Of a stretch of DNA of 60,423 nucleotides, positions 44,639 to 53,349 are shown piece by piece. Below the pieces are notes generated by a model that was not told the origin of the DNA, made no database searches, and was given only the letters and a program-made list of their open reading frames with translations. The stretch spans positions 1-60,423 of the forward strand of contig NZ_FQXS01000026.1 in NCBI RefSeq assembly GCF_900130015.1, in the 5' to 3' direction. This DNA comes from Desulfofustis glycolicus DSM 9705. Its GTDB lineage: Bacteria > Desulfobacterota > Desulfobulbia > Desulfobulbales > Desulfocapsaceae. Each line of letters starts with the position of its first letter. Position 1 is the first letter of the stretch. Position numbers and translations under genes: made by a program.

Positions 44639-45880
44639 TCAGGCCAGGCTGTCATAAAGCGCACGCAGTTGCCGACCGACAGCGTCCTGGGAATACTCGG
44701 CAGCCGCCCGCTCCCGCCCGAGAGCCCCATAGATATGCCGCGCTCGTTCATCTGTCAATGCCAAATCCATCGCCAAAGCGAGGTCGGTCGCGCTCGTGCC
44801 GACGGCGAAAAAACCGTGTTCGCCGAGAAAACGCCGATTGTTTTCCGACGAGAAACAGACCACCGGCAGCCCGCTGGCCATATAGTGCAGGATCTTGCCG
44901 CTCGCTTCGCCGGACTCCGAGCCTTTCGGGTCGACGGCAAGATCGGCAACCGCCAGCCACTCGGCCAGTCGCCGGTACGGTACCTCCCCGGGCAGCACGA
45001 CGCGAGGCGCGTTGTCCCAGACCCGCAAGAACTGCTCCACGGCCTCCTTGGGGTAGCCGACCAGAACGAAAGAGATCGCCGGATGCGACCGGGCCACCAG
45101 CCGCATCGACTCGAGCAGCACGTCGATGCCCTTGCCGGGCAGGAGCGATCCACTATAGATCACGATGATGCCATCCGACGCCAGCTGCAAACGCTCTCGC
45201 TGCGTCCGTTTATCTAAAACGGTAAAAAAAGAAGCAGGCACAACGTCGCCGACCATCTCGATGTCCTTCTCGGCGACCAGCGAGGTGTCGACGATAAAGG
45301 CAAAGCTGGCCCGGGACGAACAAATGATCCGGTCAGGCAACCGCAATATCAATCGCTCAAGCCAGGAGAAAAATCGCAGCAGCAGCGGCAGATGACGAAA
45401 CGTACCGTAAGCTCGCAACTCGCCCGACAGACTGCCCTGAATATCCATGATCAGCGGGATACGACGCCAGAACAGCGCCGTCTTGACGCACCAGCCGATC
45501 AGACCACCTTCGTGCAGATGACCGTGAATGATATCCGCGTGTTCGTGCAGTACGACCCGGAGACAGAGGAAAAAGAGCAACACATCGGCAAGCGGCTTAA
45601 ACGGCGAGAAACCTGCCGTCGTTTTTCGATACCCCGGAATTGACCAGATCCTCCGGATATCAACATCGGCGACATCGCTTCCGAGTCCGTAGGTACAAAC
45701 GATCACTCGTATCCCGGCCCGACGCAGCGCCTCGTATTCGTTCAGGATCCGAATATGGCAGCCGCGATTGGCAAAGAACGGCGTCGGCGCGATATGCACC
45801 ACGACCCTGGTCCTGCCGTCCGGACCGTCTCCTGCCGTCCGGGGCTGCCGGACGGCTTCTGTCTTGTCCCGTCCCGCCAC
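44639..45880 (-). CDS. Glycosyltransferase family 4
   Basis: A 413-residue GT-B fold enzyme. It starts with GTG 45880, 2 bases after the glpD stop. N-terminal domain: VVVHIAPTPFFANRGCHIRI and IIHGHLHEGGLIGWCVK. C-terminal domain: VIYSGSLLPGKGIDVLLESMR and PKGSESGEASGKILHYMASGLPVV, which carries the E-x7-E nucleotide-sugar motif. Acceptor and donor are not determinable. Neighbours GlpD and an epimerase make an envelope glycolipid or glycan plausible. Confidence 0.9.
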   Translation of the reverse strand: MAGRDKTEAVRQPRTAGDGPDGRTRVVVHIAPTPFFANRGCHIRILNEYEALRRAGIRVIVCTYGLGSDVADVDIRRIWSIPGYRKTTAGFSPFKPLADVLLFFLCLRVVLHEHADIIHGHLHEGGLIGWCVKTALFWRRIPLIMDIQGSLSGELRAYGTFRHLPLLLRFFSWLERLILRLPDRIICSSRASFAFIVDTSLVAEKDIEMVGDVVPASFFTVLDKRTQRERLQLASDGIIVIYSGSLLPGKGIDVLLESMRLVARSHPAISFVLVGYPKEAVEQFLRVWDNAPRVVLPGEVPYRRLAEWLAVADLAVDPKGSESGEASGKILHYMASGLPVVCFSSENNRRFLGEHGFFAVGTSATDLALAMDLALTDERARHIYGALGRERAAAEYSQDAVGRQLRALYDSLA

Positions 45881-45882
45881 GA

Positions 45883-47565
45883 TCAGTCATCCAGATAGCG
45901 ATACCGCTGTTCCACCAGATTCACCTCCTGACGATACCGCTCGTCCGGCCAGCCAAGGATACCGCTCATGATCGAAAATACCTTTTGCAACACCGCTTCG
46001 CCCGGGTGACCGATGGTGCCGAGCCCGGTCCGGGCGAAGACCACATCATCCATGGTGCAGGCCATTTCCTGCTGCACGGCCCAGGCGACCTCTCCGGCCA
46101 ACGTCTCCCGATTCCCCGCCAGTGGCTCGAGATAGCCGTCCGTCTCCCGGCAGAAGGCGATGACCTGATCAACAGCACTACCATAGGATACGACCAGATG
46201 ATGGACGGTCTCCGCCGGCAGCAGATTACGATAGCGCTCCTGTCGATCGACGATAAAGGCCTCCAAATCGTCGATGCGTCCCTCACCGAGCGGCTCTGTG
46301 GCAGTGCGGCAGCGCAATTCCGGCTTGTTCAACTTGGCGACGACAATATCGATGGCCTGCTCGGCTATGGCCCGCGCCGTGGTATATTTGGCACCGAGCA
46401 CCGATACCATGCCGGCCAGTTGGTCCTGGCCGGCATGATCGACAACCTGGTATTCTCCGGTTCCCTGATAGGTGTCGGTCTTGATGTCGTCACTGATCAG
46501 CGGGTAGAGTCCGGCAAACGCGTAGTGAACATCGTCCTGCCGAAGCCCGACTCCGGGTATGATGGCATTGATATCCTGCAGGAAATCACGGATATCCCGG
46601 TTCGTCACACGGACCTCGTCAAGGTTGCCGGTAAACGGAACGTTGGTCGTGCCGATCAGTGAACGGCCGCGCCAGGGGATCAGGAAAATATGACGGCCGC
46701 CACGGGTCACCAGGCCTTCGGTTTTCTTGCCGCTACTCAGCGCCAGGGCATATCGCTGCTCGATTTGCCGGGTGACGAGATGAACACCCTTGGAAAAACC
46801 GGTCGGCTCTTTGCGCAGATGAGCCCCCTTGAGCAACTTGTTGATCCCCGGTAAAAACGGACCGGCAGCATTGACAACGATCCGGGCACGAACGGGAAAT
46901 TCCTGCCCGCTGAGCTGATCGCGGCACATAACGCCGGAGATCTGCTCGCCGTGTTGGATGAAATCGATCACCCGGACATAATTCGCCGCGACGGCACCGT
47001 GCTCGACAGCCGTCTTGACGAACGCCAGCGTCACCCGTTCCGAATTGTTCATATGGACTTCAAACAGGGTATGAGCCCCATTCAAACCATCGATGGCCTG
47101 CAACAACGGCACCTTTTCAAGGACCTGGCGCCGGGAATAGAGACGGCCGAACTCGATGCGTTTCACCGGATCCTTGATCAGCCTATTGAGGCCGGCGCAC
47201 AACAGTCGATAGAGATTCATCCCGGCCAACAGTGCCGCTCTCCCTTTCATCAGACTGCCGCCGATCGTTGGAATCAGAAACGGCACGCACCTGGTGGCGT
47301 GCGGGGCAATCACTTGGAAATAGGTCCGCTCACGCGCCGATTCTCTGACCTTACCGAATTGCAGTTTCTGCAGATAGCGAATGCCGCCATGCAGAAGTTT
47401 CGAGGAAGCGGCTGAGGTGCTCACGCCGAAATCATCCTTCTCCACCAACGCGACCCGAAGCCCCCGAAGCGCCGCATCGTGTGCCAGACAGGCGCCGGTT
47501 ATACCGCCGCCGATCACCACCGTGTCAAATTCAGTTGACTGCAAAGACACAATCTCTCGCTTCAT
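45883..47565 (-). CDS. glpD: Glycerol-3-phosphate dehydrogenase, FAD-dependent
   Basis: A 560-residue flavoprotein converting sn-glycerol 3-phosphate to dihydroxyacetone phosphate with electrons passed to the quinone pool. FAD-binding VVIGGGITGACLAHDAALRG (residues about 15-34), the family motif SSKLLHGGIRYLQKLQFGKV, LIPWRGRSLIGTTNVPF and the C-terminal helical domain from about 430. Length matches GlpD. Start ATG 47565; two GTG codons immediately upstream are possible alternatives. First gene of a three-gene minus-strand group. Confidence 0.94.
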   Translation of the reverse strand: MKREIVSLQSTEFDTVVIGGGITGACLAHDAALRGLRVALVEKDDFGVSTSAASSKLLHGGIRYLQKLQFGKVRESARERTYFQVIAPHATRCVPFLIPTIGGSLMKGRAALLAGMNLYRLLCAGLNRLIKDPVKRIEFGRLYSRRQVLEKVPLLQAIDGLNGAHTLFEVHMNNSERVTLAFVKTAVEHGAVAANYVRVIDFIQHGEQISGVMCRDQLSGQEFPVRARIVVNAAGPFLPGINKLLKGAHLRKEPTGFSKGVHLVTRQIEQRYALALSSGKKTEGLVTRGGRHIFLIPWRGRSLIGTTNVPFTGNLDEVRVTNRDIRDFLQDINAIIPGVGLRQDDVHYAFAGLYPLISDDIKTDTYQGTGEYQVVDHAGQDQLAGMVSVLGAKYTTARAIAEQAIDIVVAKLNKPELRCRTATEPLGEGRIDDLEAFIVDRQERYRNLLPAETVHHLVVSYGSAVDQVIAFCRETDGYLEPLAGNRETLAGEVAWAVQQEMACTMDDVVFARTGLGTIGHPGEAVLQKVFSIMSGILGWPDERYRQEVNLVEQRYRYLDD

Positions 47566-47572
47566 CACCACC

Positions 47573-47972
47573 AGCCATTATCGTACACTTTGAAATTACT
47601 CATCATTTCCAGCAAAAAGAGGACGCCACTGGAAAATAACATGTGACAACACGGAAAAATTTTAGATTCTAGAGCATTGCCGCCGATTTTCAACTCTTTC
47701 CGCAAACTATTTTCATCACCGCCGTCTTGACAAATTCTGGCAAAAAAGATATTTTATAATATTATTTTGTATAAACATTTCTTGTGCGCCCGAAGCACTC
47801 CACCAATGGCACCCGGCGTATCAGCGGTCTGCAACGTTTTTCGCTTTTCGCTGCTTGTCGGTAACCGGTGATCACGGTTCCATCATACAGCATCACCACA
47901 GCTTCGAGTGCAGCAACCAATCCGAACGTCTTTTCACCTGCCCAATTACGCTGATTTACGAGGATATCTACC
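47573..47972. other. Intergenic region between glpD and the NAGGN cassette
   Basis: About 400 bases of AT-rich sequence (especially 47640-47790) between divergent transcripts. It holds a candidate promoter for the osmolyte cassette. A small minus-strand frame at 47762-47974 has no features of a gene and is not called. No other element recognised. Confidence 0.5.
47727..47755 (+). promoter_or_regulatory. Candidate promoter of the NAGGN cassette
   Basis: A perfect TTGACA at 47727-47732 is followed after 17 bases by TATTTT at 47750-47755, giving a plausible sigma-70 promoter with a leader of about 210 bases before the first gene of the osmolyte cassette. A better TATAAT sits five bases further but its 22-base spacing is too long. 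Osmotic control is expected for this pathway, yet no specific operator is visible. Confidence 0.35.
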
Positions 47973-49745
47973 ATGTGTGGGATAGCTGGCGAATTTCGCT
48001 TTGACCATCAACAGGCATCTCTGTCGGCCATCGACAAGATGATGGCGGCCATGGTCCCGCGCGGCCCCGATGCCGCCGGCACGATATTGACAAACGAGAC
48101 GGTCTTCGGTCATCGACGGCTGAAGATCATCGACCTCAGCGAACAGTCTCGACAACCGTTGAGCGACCCCTTCCTCGGACTGGACATCGTCTTCAACGGC
48201 TGCATATACAACTACCGGGAATTACGGACGGAACTCGAACAGGCCGGATACCGCTTTTTTTCCGAAGGAGACACCGAGGTTATCCTGAAGGCATATCATG
48301 CCTGGGGCACTGACTGCCTGCAACGGTTCAACGGCATGTTCGCCTTTGCCATTCACGAACGGGAAAGTGGCCGCCTGGTGTTGGCTCGCGACCGTCTCGG
48401 CATTAAACCGCTCTATCTGTCCGCCACCCGGCAGCGCCTCCGTTTCGCCTCCAGCCTGCCGGCATTGCTCACCGATCCCGCGATCGACCGCAGCATCAAT
48501 CCGCAGGCCCTGCATCATTACCTGCACTGGCACGCCGTCGTACCCGCGCCGCATACCATCCTCAACGGCATCTCCAAGCTGCCGCCGGCCACGCTGCGTA
48601 TCTACGAACCAGACGGCAGGTTCTCGGAACAGACCTACTGGCAGCTGACCATTGAACCGGATGAACGGGCCGACGCGCTGTCCACGACGCAATGGGCCGA
48701 TCTGCTCCTCGAAACGTTGCGCCGCGCCGTCAAACGACGAATGGTCGCCGATGTCCCGGTCGGCGTATTACTTTCCGGCGGGGTCGACTCCAGTCTGCTG
48801 GTTGGCCTGCTGGCCGATGAAGGGCAGAACGGCCTGAACACCTTTTCCGTCGGCTTCGAATCGGCCGGCGGCGAAAAGGGCGACGAATTCTTCTATTCAG
48901 ACATCATCGCCGAGCGCTTCGCCACCGACCATCACAAGATTTTCGTCAAGTCCGAACGATTGCTCGACAATCTGCCGGGCTGTATCAAGGCCATGTCCGA
49001 GCCGATGGTCAGTTACGATAATATCGGTTTCTACCTGCTCTCCCAAGAAGTTGCCAAGCACGTCAAGGTGGTGCAGAGCGGCCAGGGGGCCGACGAAGTA
49101 TTCGGCGGCTATCACTGGTACCGGGAACTGCTGGACAGCACCAGTCCGGTCGATGACTACTGCCGCTCGTTTTTCGACCGCGACCACAATGAATTCTCCC
49201 GGATGGTTCGCAGTGATCTGGTGCACGACGATTTCAGCCGCGCCTACGTCGACGACTTTTTCGCCCGCCCCGGAGCCACGCACCCGGTAGCCAAGGCGCT
49301 TCGTCTCGATACCACGGTGATGCTCGTCGATGACCCGGTCAAACGGGTCGACAACATGACCATGGCCGCCAGCCTCGAGGCCCGCGTGCCGTTTCTCGAC
49401 CATGAACTGGTCGAACTGGCCGGCCGTATGCCGACGGATATCAAGGTCGGCCAATCGGGAAAATGGATTCTCAAAGAGGCGGCCCGCCAGGTCGTGCCGG
49501 ACAGTGTCATCGACCGGCCGAAGGGATATTTCCCGGTACCCGCCCTGAAGCATATCGAAGGGGTGTATCTCGATCTGGTCAGACGCTATCTGACCAATGA
49601 TATGGCCCGGCAGCGTGGGCTCTATCAACAGGACTACATCGACTCGCTGCTCGCCGAACCGCAGTCGCACCTGACCCCGTTGCGCGGATCGAAACTCTGG
49701 CAGGCGGCACTTCTGGAAATGTGGCTGCAAACCCACGAGATCTGA
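47973..49745 (+). CDS. asnO: N-acetylglutaminylglutamine amidotransferase (asparagine-synthase-like)
   Basis: A 590-residue class II glutamine amidotransferase plus synthetase. Met-Cys at the start (CGIAGEF; Cys is the nucleophile after Met removal), NTN-type residues up to about 215, then the ATP-pyrophosphatase domain with VPVGVLLSGGVDSSLLVGLL. Next to a GNAT/ATP-grasp synthetase and an M42-like protein it matches the NAGGN osmolyte system, where it amidates N-acetylglutaminylglutamine. First gene of the cassette, 18 bases before the synthetase. Confidence 0.92.
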   Translation: MCGIAGEFRFDHQQASLSAIDKMMAAMVPRGPDAAGTILTNETVFGHRRLKIIDLSEQSRQPLSDPFLGLDIVFNGCIYNYRELRTELEQAGYRFFSEGDTEVILKAYHAWGTDCLQRFNGMFAFAIHERESGRLVLARDRLGIKPLYLSATRQRLRFASSLPALLTDPAIDRSINPQALHHYLHWHAVVPAPHTILNGISKLPPATLRIYEPDGRFSEQTYWQLTIEPDERADALSTTQWADLLLETLRRAVKRRMVADVPVGVLLSGGVDSSLLVGLLADEGQNGLNTFSVGFESAGGEKGDEFFYSDIIAERFATDHHKIFVKSERLLDNLPGCIKAMSEPMVSYDNIGFYLLSQEVAKHVKVVQSGQGADEVFGGYHWYRELLDSTSPVDDYCRSFFDRDHNEFSRMVRSDLVHDDFSRAYVDDFFARPGATHPVAKALRLDTTVMLVDDPVKRVDNMTMAASLEARVPFLDHELVELAGRMPTDIKVGQSGKWILKEAARQVVPDSVIDRPKGYFPVPALKHIEGVYLDLVRRYLTNDMARQRGLYQQDYIDSLLAEPQSHLTPLRGSKLWQAALLEMWLQTHEI

Positions 49746-49763
49746 GGCCGACAGGAAAGAGCC

Positions 49764-51506
49764 ATGGAACAGCCCTGCAAAAACCCGCTCGACCCGACCT
49801 GTATGTGCTCCCTGAAACACTGGGGCAAGCCGCTCAACGATGCCACCTCGGACACCGTGCCGGCCGATGTTTCCGTCGATTGCGGCTGGGGACGGCTCAT
49901 TTTCGGCCAGACCTTCACCGACCCGTGCAAACTTGCGGAAAGCATTCGCGACGAACAGCGAGGCCGGCGCGATGTCGCGATGTATATGCGGGATCCCCAT
50001 GTCGTGGTGTCCTATGCACCGCAGGAACTGTTCATTGACCCGTCCCTGACCTATCGTCTCGATTTTCGTAATTACCGGGCCGACCCGTGCAATCTCGACG
50101 GGCTGACAGTGCGGCCGCTACAGGACGGCGACAGTGAAACGGCGATCAACAGAATCTACCAAGCCCGTGGCATGGTTCCGGCATACCCGGGATTCTATGC
50201 CAAGGCCCGCAGGGATGAGCGATTGCAGATCCTTCTCGCCATCGACAACAGCGTCGGCGAGATCATCGGCGCCGTCACCGGCGTCGATCATTGCCGGGTG
50301 TTCAACGACCCGGATAACGGATCGAGCCTCTGGGCGCTGGCCGTGGACCCGCAATGCCGAATCCCGAAAGTCGGCGAAGCACTGGTTCGTGAACTGATCA
50401 TCACCTGCATCGAAAACGGCCGCAGATTCATCGACCTGTCTGTCATGCACAGCAACAAGGAGGCAATCGCGCTTTACACTAAACTCGGCTTTGAGCAGGT
50501 GCCGGTCTATTGCATCAAGAAAAAGAACTCGATCAACGCCCCGTTGTTCATCGGCCCGGACCCGGAAGAGCAGCTCAATGTCTACGCCAGGATCATCACC
50601 GACGAAGCGCGCCGGCGCGGTATCGGGGTCGATGTCATCGATGCGGAGAACGGCTATTTTCGGCTGTCGCTCGGCGGCCGGACCATTACCTGCCGTGAAT
50701 CGCTCAGCGAGCTGACGTCAGCGGTGGCCATGAGCTGGTGCGACGACAAGGCCGTTACCCGTGCACTGCTGCAGGGTGCCGGTCTTCGTGTTCCGGCCCA
50801 GGCGATAGCCACCGGCCAGGACAGTATTGAGGCCTTTGTCAAGGAATATCCCCGGGTGGTGGTTAAACCGGCCCGGGGCGAGCAGGGGGCAGGCGTCTTT
50901 GTCGACCTGACCGATGTAAAAGACGTAGAATCCGCCGTCGACCGCGCTGCGCAACTCTGCGACAAGGTCCTCCTCGAGGAGTTCGTCACCGGAATCGACC
51001 TGCGTATCATTGTCGTCGCCGAAGAGGTGGTTGCGGCCGCGGTCCGCAAACCGGCGCAGATCAGGGGCAACGGTGAGTTGACCATAATGCAGCTCATCGA
51101 GAAACAGAGTCGGCGGCGAGCGGCGGCCACGGGCGGCGAAAGCACTATTCCGATCGATGAGGAAACCCGCCGCACCATTGACGATCAGGGATATGCGCTG
51201 GACGACATCCTGCCCGCCGGCCGTGAGCTGCAGGTCCGCAAAACGGCTAATCTGCACACCGGCGGAACGATTCACGATGTCACTCCGGAGCTCCATGACA
51301 AACTGCGTGAGGTGGCCGTTACCGCCGCCAAAGTATTGCAGATGCCGGTGGTCGGTTTCGATTTTCTCGTTCCCGATGTTAGCCAGGAGGAGTATGTCAT
51401 CATCGAGGCTAACGAACGCCCGGGACTGGCCAACCATGAACCGCAGCCCACCGTGGAGAAATTTATCGATCTGCTCTTTCCGCAAACCAAAAATATCTTT
51501 CCCTGA
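49764..51506 (+). CDS. ngg: N-acetylglutaminylglutamine synthetase (GNAT plus ATP-grasp)
   Basis: A 580-residue fusion. Residues about 100-260 form a GNAT acetyltransferase (LTVRPLQDGDSETAINRIYQ, LWALAVDPQCRIPKVGEALV, HSNKEAIALYTKLGFEQVPV), and about 300-575 an ATP-grasp ligase (VVVKPARGEQGAGVFV, EEFVTGIDLRIIVV, VGFDFLV and the metal motif IIEANERPGL). It acetylates glutamine and joins a second glutamine to make N-acetylglutaminylglutamine, the precursor of the NAGGN osmoprotectant. The N-terminal 95 residues (with CMCSLKHWG) are a family-specific extension. It is followed by the M42 gene 6 bases later. Confidence 0.93.
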   Translation: MEQPCKNPLDPTCMCSLKHWGKPLNDATSDTVPADVSVDCGWGRLIFGQTFTDPCKLAESIRDEQRGRRDVAMYMRDPHVVVSYAPQELFIDPSLTYRLDFRNYRADPCNLDGLTVRPLQDGDSETAINRIYQARGMVPAYPGFYAKARRDERLQILLAIDNSVGEIIGAVTGVDHCRVFNDPDNGSSLWALAVDPQCRIPKVGEALVRELIITCIENGRRFIDLSVMHSNKEAIALYTKLGFEQVPVYCIKKKNSINAPLFIGPDPEEQLNVYARIITDEARRRGIGVDVIDAENGYFRLSLGGRTITCRESLSELTSAVAMSWCDDKAVTRALLQGAGLRVPAQAIATGQDSIEAFVKEYPRVVVKPARGEQGAGVFVDLTDVKDVESAVDRAAQLCDKVLLEEFVTGIDLRIIVVAEEVVAAAVRKPAQIRGNGELTIMQLIEKQSRRRAAATGGESTIPIDEETRRTIDDQGYALDDILPAGRELQVRKTANLHTGGTIHDVTPELHDKLREVAVTAAKVLQMPVVGFDFLVPDVSQEEYVIIEANERPGLANHEPQPTVEKFIDLLFPQTKNIFP

Positions 51507-51512
51507 CATCAC

Positions 51513-52649
51513 GTGATCACGCATATCAATCAGGACTATCTGCTTGGAGTCCTCGGTCGCCTGCTGGCCATTCCCAGCCCGAGCGGCATGACCGACGACA
51601 TCGTCCGGCTCGTCTGCGATGAACTCGACACCCTCGCCATCGACTACGAATTGACCCGCCGGGGTGCCATTCGCGCCCATCTGCCGGGCCGCGCCAAAAA
51701 ACCGCGTCGAGCGGTTGTCGCCCACCTGGACACCTTGGGCGGGATGGTTCGAAGCCTCAAACAAAACGGCCGCCTGGCCATCGTCCCGATCGGCACCTGG
51801 TCCGCCCGTTTCGCCGAAGGCGCCAGGGTGCTCATTCATTGCGACAACGGGCGCACATTCCACGGCACGGTCCTGCCGCTCAAGGCCTCCGGACACCGCT
51901 ATAACGAGGAAGTCGATCAACAGCCGTCGGCCTGGTCGAACCTGGAAGTACGCATCGACGAGGCCAGCTCTTCCATCGACACGCTCTGGGATCTCGGCAT
52001 CCGGGTCGGCGATTACGTCTCCTTTACCACCGCAATGGAGTTCAGCGAAAACGGGTTCATTAATTCCCGTTTTCTCGATGACAAGGCTGGAGTCGCGGCG
52101 ATTCTTGCCGCCGCCCGGGCATTGAGCGAAAACGGGCTCAAACCGGAATTGGACAGTTCTCTGCTCTTCACCATCTCAGAAGAGGTTGGGGTCGGCGCCT
52201 CGCATGTCCTGCGCGGCAATGTCGCCGAAATGGTTTCGGTCGACAACGGTATCGTCGCACCGGACCAGAACACCAGCGAATTCGGGGTGACCATCGCGAT
52301 GAAAGATTCCAGTGGCCCGTTCGACCGGCACCTGACCAGTCACCTGTTGCAGCTCTGTATGGACCAGGAAATCAAGTTCAGCCGTGACGTCTTCATCCAT
52401 TACCGAAGCGACGCCGCAGCTGCCCTGGAAGCGGGTAACGATATCAGGACAGCGCTAATCTGCTACGGACTCGACGCCTCGCACGGCTATGAGCGGGTCC
52501 ATGTCCAGTCTCTGACCAGTGTGGCCGGATTGATCGGTGCCTATCTCTGCTCGGACCCTCTTTTTTCTCGGGGCAAGAACGTTATCGGCGAGGAAAAGTC
52601 CTATCCACTCATTCAGAATTCATCGGAAGACCGCCCCGCCAACCGCTGA
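51513..52649 (+). CDS. NAGGN-system M42 family peptidase-like protein
   Basis: A 378-residue protein of the M42 aminopeptidase family that accompanies NAGGN synthesis genes; its exact role is not known, turnover of the osmolyte being one proposal. Start is GTG 51513 (IT HINQDYLLGV), 6 bases after ngg. Metal-site residues: RRAVVAHLDTLGGMV (His/Asp), RFLDDKAGVAAIL (Asp), TISEEVGVGASH (Glu-Glu pair), and the later DNG and HYRSDAAAAL. Last gene of the cassette, convergent with the following gene. Confidence 0.92.
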   Translation: MITHINQDYLLGVLGRLLAIPSPSGMTDDIVRLVCDELDTLAIDYELTRRGAIRAHLPGRAKKPRRAVVAHLDTLGGMVRSLKQNGRLAIVPIGTWSARFAEGARVLIHCDNGRTFHGTVLPLKASGHRYNEEVDQQPSAWSNLEVRIDEASSSIDTLWDLGIRVGDYVSFTTAMEFSENGFINSRFLDDKAGVAAILAAARALSENGLKPELDSSLLFTISEEVGVGASHVLRGNVAEMVSVDNGIVAPDQNTSEFGVTIAMKDSSGPFDRHLTSHLLQLCMDQEIKFSRDVFIHYRSDAAAALEAGNDIRTALICYGLDASHGYERVHVQSLTSVAGLIGAYLCSDPLFSRGKNVIGEEKSYPLIQNSSEDRPANR

Positions 52650-52711
52650 TTCCCCGGTTATCGGCACGAGGCACCCCGCAGAACATGTGGGGAGCAAGGT
52701 TTTCATGTGTC

Positions 52712-53281
52712 TCAGGATTGGCCGGGCTCCGGCACACCACCAAGACCGGTAACCCGTGCCTTGATCGCCTTGTACCAGGCAACGCGCCCCATGATCAGCG
52801 AATAACCGATTCGGGCGAGGATGTAGAGCAGCAGAAATGAGGTGAAGTAATGGAGCTCCCTGCCGCCCAACAGCGGCAGAGTGGCCGGCAGCTGGAGAGG
52901 GGCCTCGGCGAAACGCGAATTGAGCCAGGCCAGCGCGAACGGCATCGGCCAGATGGAGACACAGAACAATGCCGCACCCATGGAAAAAGAATAGCCGAAC
53001 GCGTCCAGCCCCTGCTTGTTGACCGCCTTGTAGCTCTCTTTGTCGCCCATCATCAACGCCTTTTCCGAGAGGTGGTGATGGTGCTCCATCTTCCGGCGGA
53101 GTTTGCTCAGGTACCCACGATTGAGAAAGGCAACCAGCGTTGCCGACAAATCGCCGATCACCACGCAATACAGGGCCAGTATCGTTGTGCCGAGCAGGTA
53201 GCCGGCCACTGCCGGCGCCACTGCCCGGTACGGAACGATCAGCCAGGGATCGATTAAGGTAAGAAAGGTTTGCAAGTCCAT
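52712..53281 (-). CDS. Small membrane protein, DUF106-like (unclear)
   Basis: A 189-residue protein with three or four membrane helices (AGYLLGTTILALYCVVIGDL, FSMGAALFCVSIWPMPFALAWL, FTSFLLLYILARIGYSLIM) and a cytosolic charged segment (KLRRKMEHHHHLSEKALMMGD) between the first two. The layout, a helix, a coiled segment and then two further helices, is reminiscent of DUF106/EMC3-type insertase-like proteins, but I cannot assert this. The start ATG 53281 follows immediately after the poly-U tail of a hairpin. Its role may be tied to the TauE/SafE exporter just upstream. Confidence 0.6.
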   Translation of the reverse strand: MDLQTFLTLIDPWLIVPYRAVAPAVAGYLLGTTILALYCVVIGDLSATLVAFLNRGYLSKLRRKMEHHHHLSEKALMMGDKESYKAVNKQGLDAFGYSFSMGAALFCVSIWPMPFALAWLNSRFAEAPLQLPATLPLLGGRELHYFTSFLLLYILARIGYSLIMGRVAWYKAIKARVTGLGGVPEPGQS

Positions 53282-53316
53282 AAAAAAAGGCTCCGGTTAC
53301 ACTGCCCGGAGCCTTT
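53282..53316 (-). terminator. Rho-independent terminator of the TauE/SafE gene, overlapping next gene's RBS
   Basis: AAAGGCTCCGG at 53286-53296 and CCGGAGCCTTT at 53306-53316 form a perfect 11-base stem with a 9-base loop. On the minus strand seven U residues (53282-53288) follow the stem, so this is a textbook intrinsic terminator downstream of the exporter gene. The U-run directly abuts the ATG at 53281, and GGAG of the 3' arm is the only candidate ribosome-binding site for that start. Confidence 0.85.
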
Positions 53317-53349
53317 GTCTCGGCTACAGGAATGAGGGAAATGCGCCGG

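Noticed and set aside
47727-47760. TTGACA with TATAAT at 47755-47760 as promoter
   Set aside because: The spacing is 22 bases, too long for sigma-70; the weaker TATTTT at 17 bases is preferred.
47762-47974. Minus-strand 70-codon frame upstream of the NAGGN cassette
   Set aside because: It overlaps the start of the amidotransferase gene, has no ribosome-binding site and no recognisable motif.
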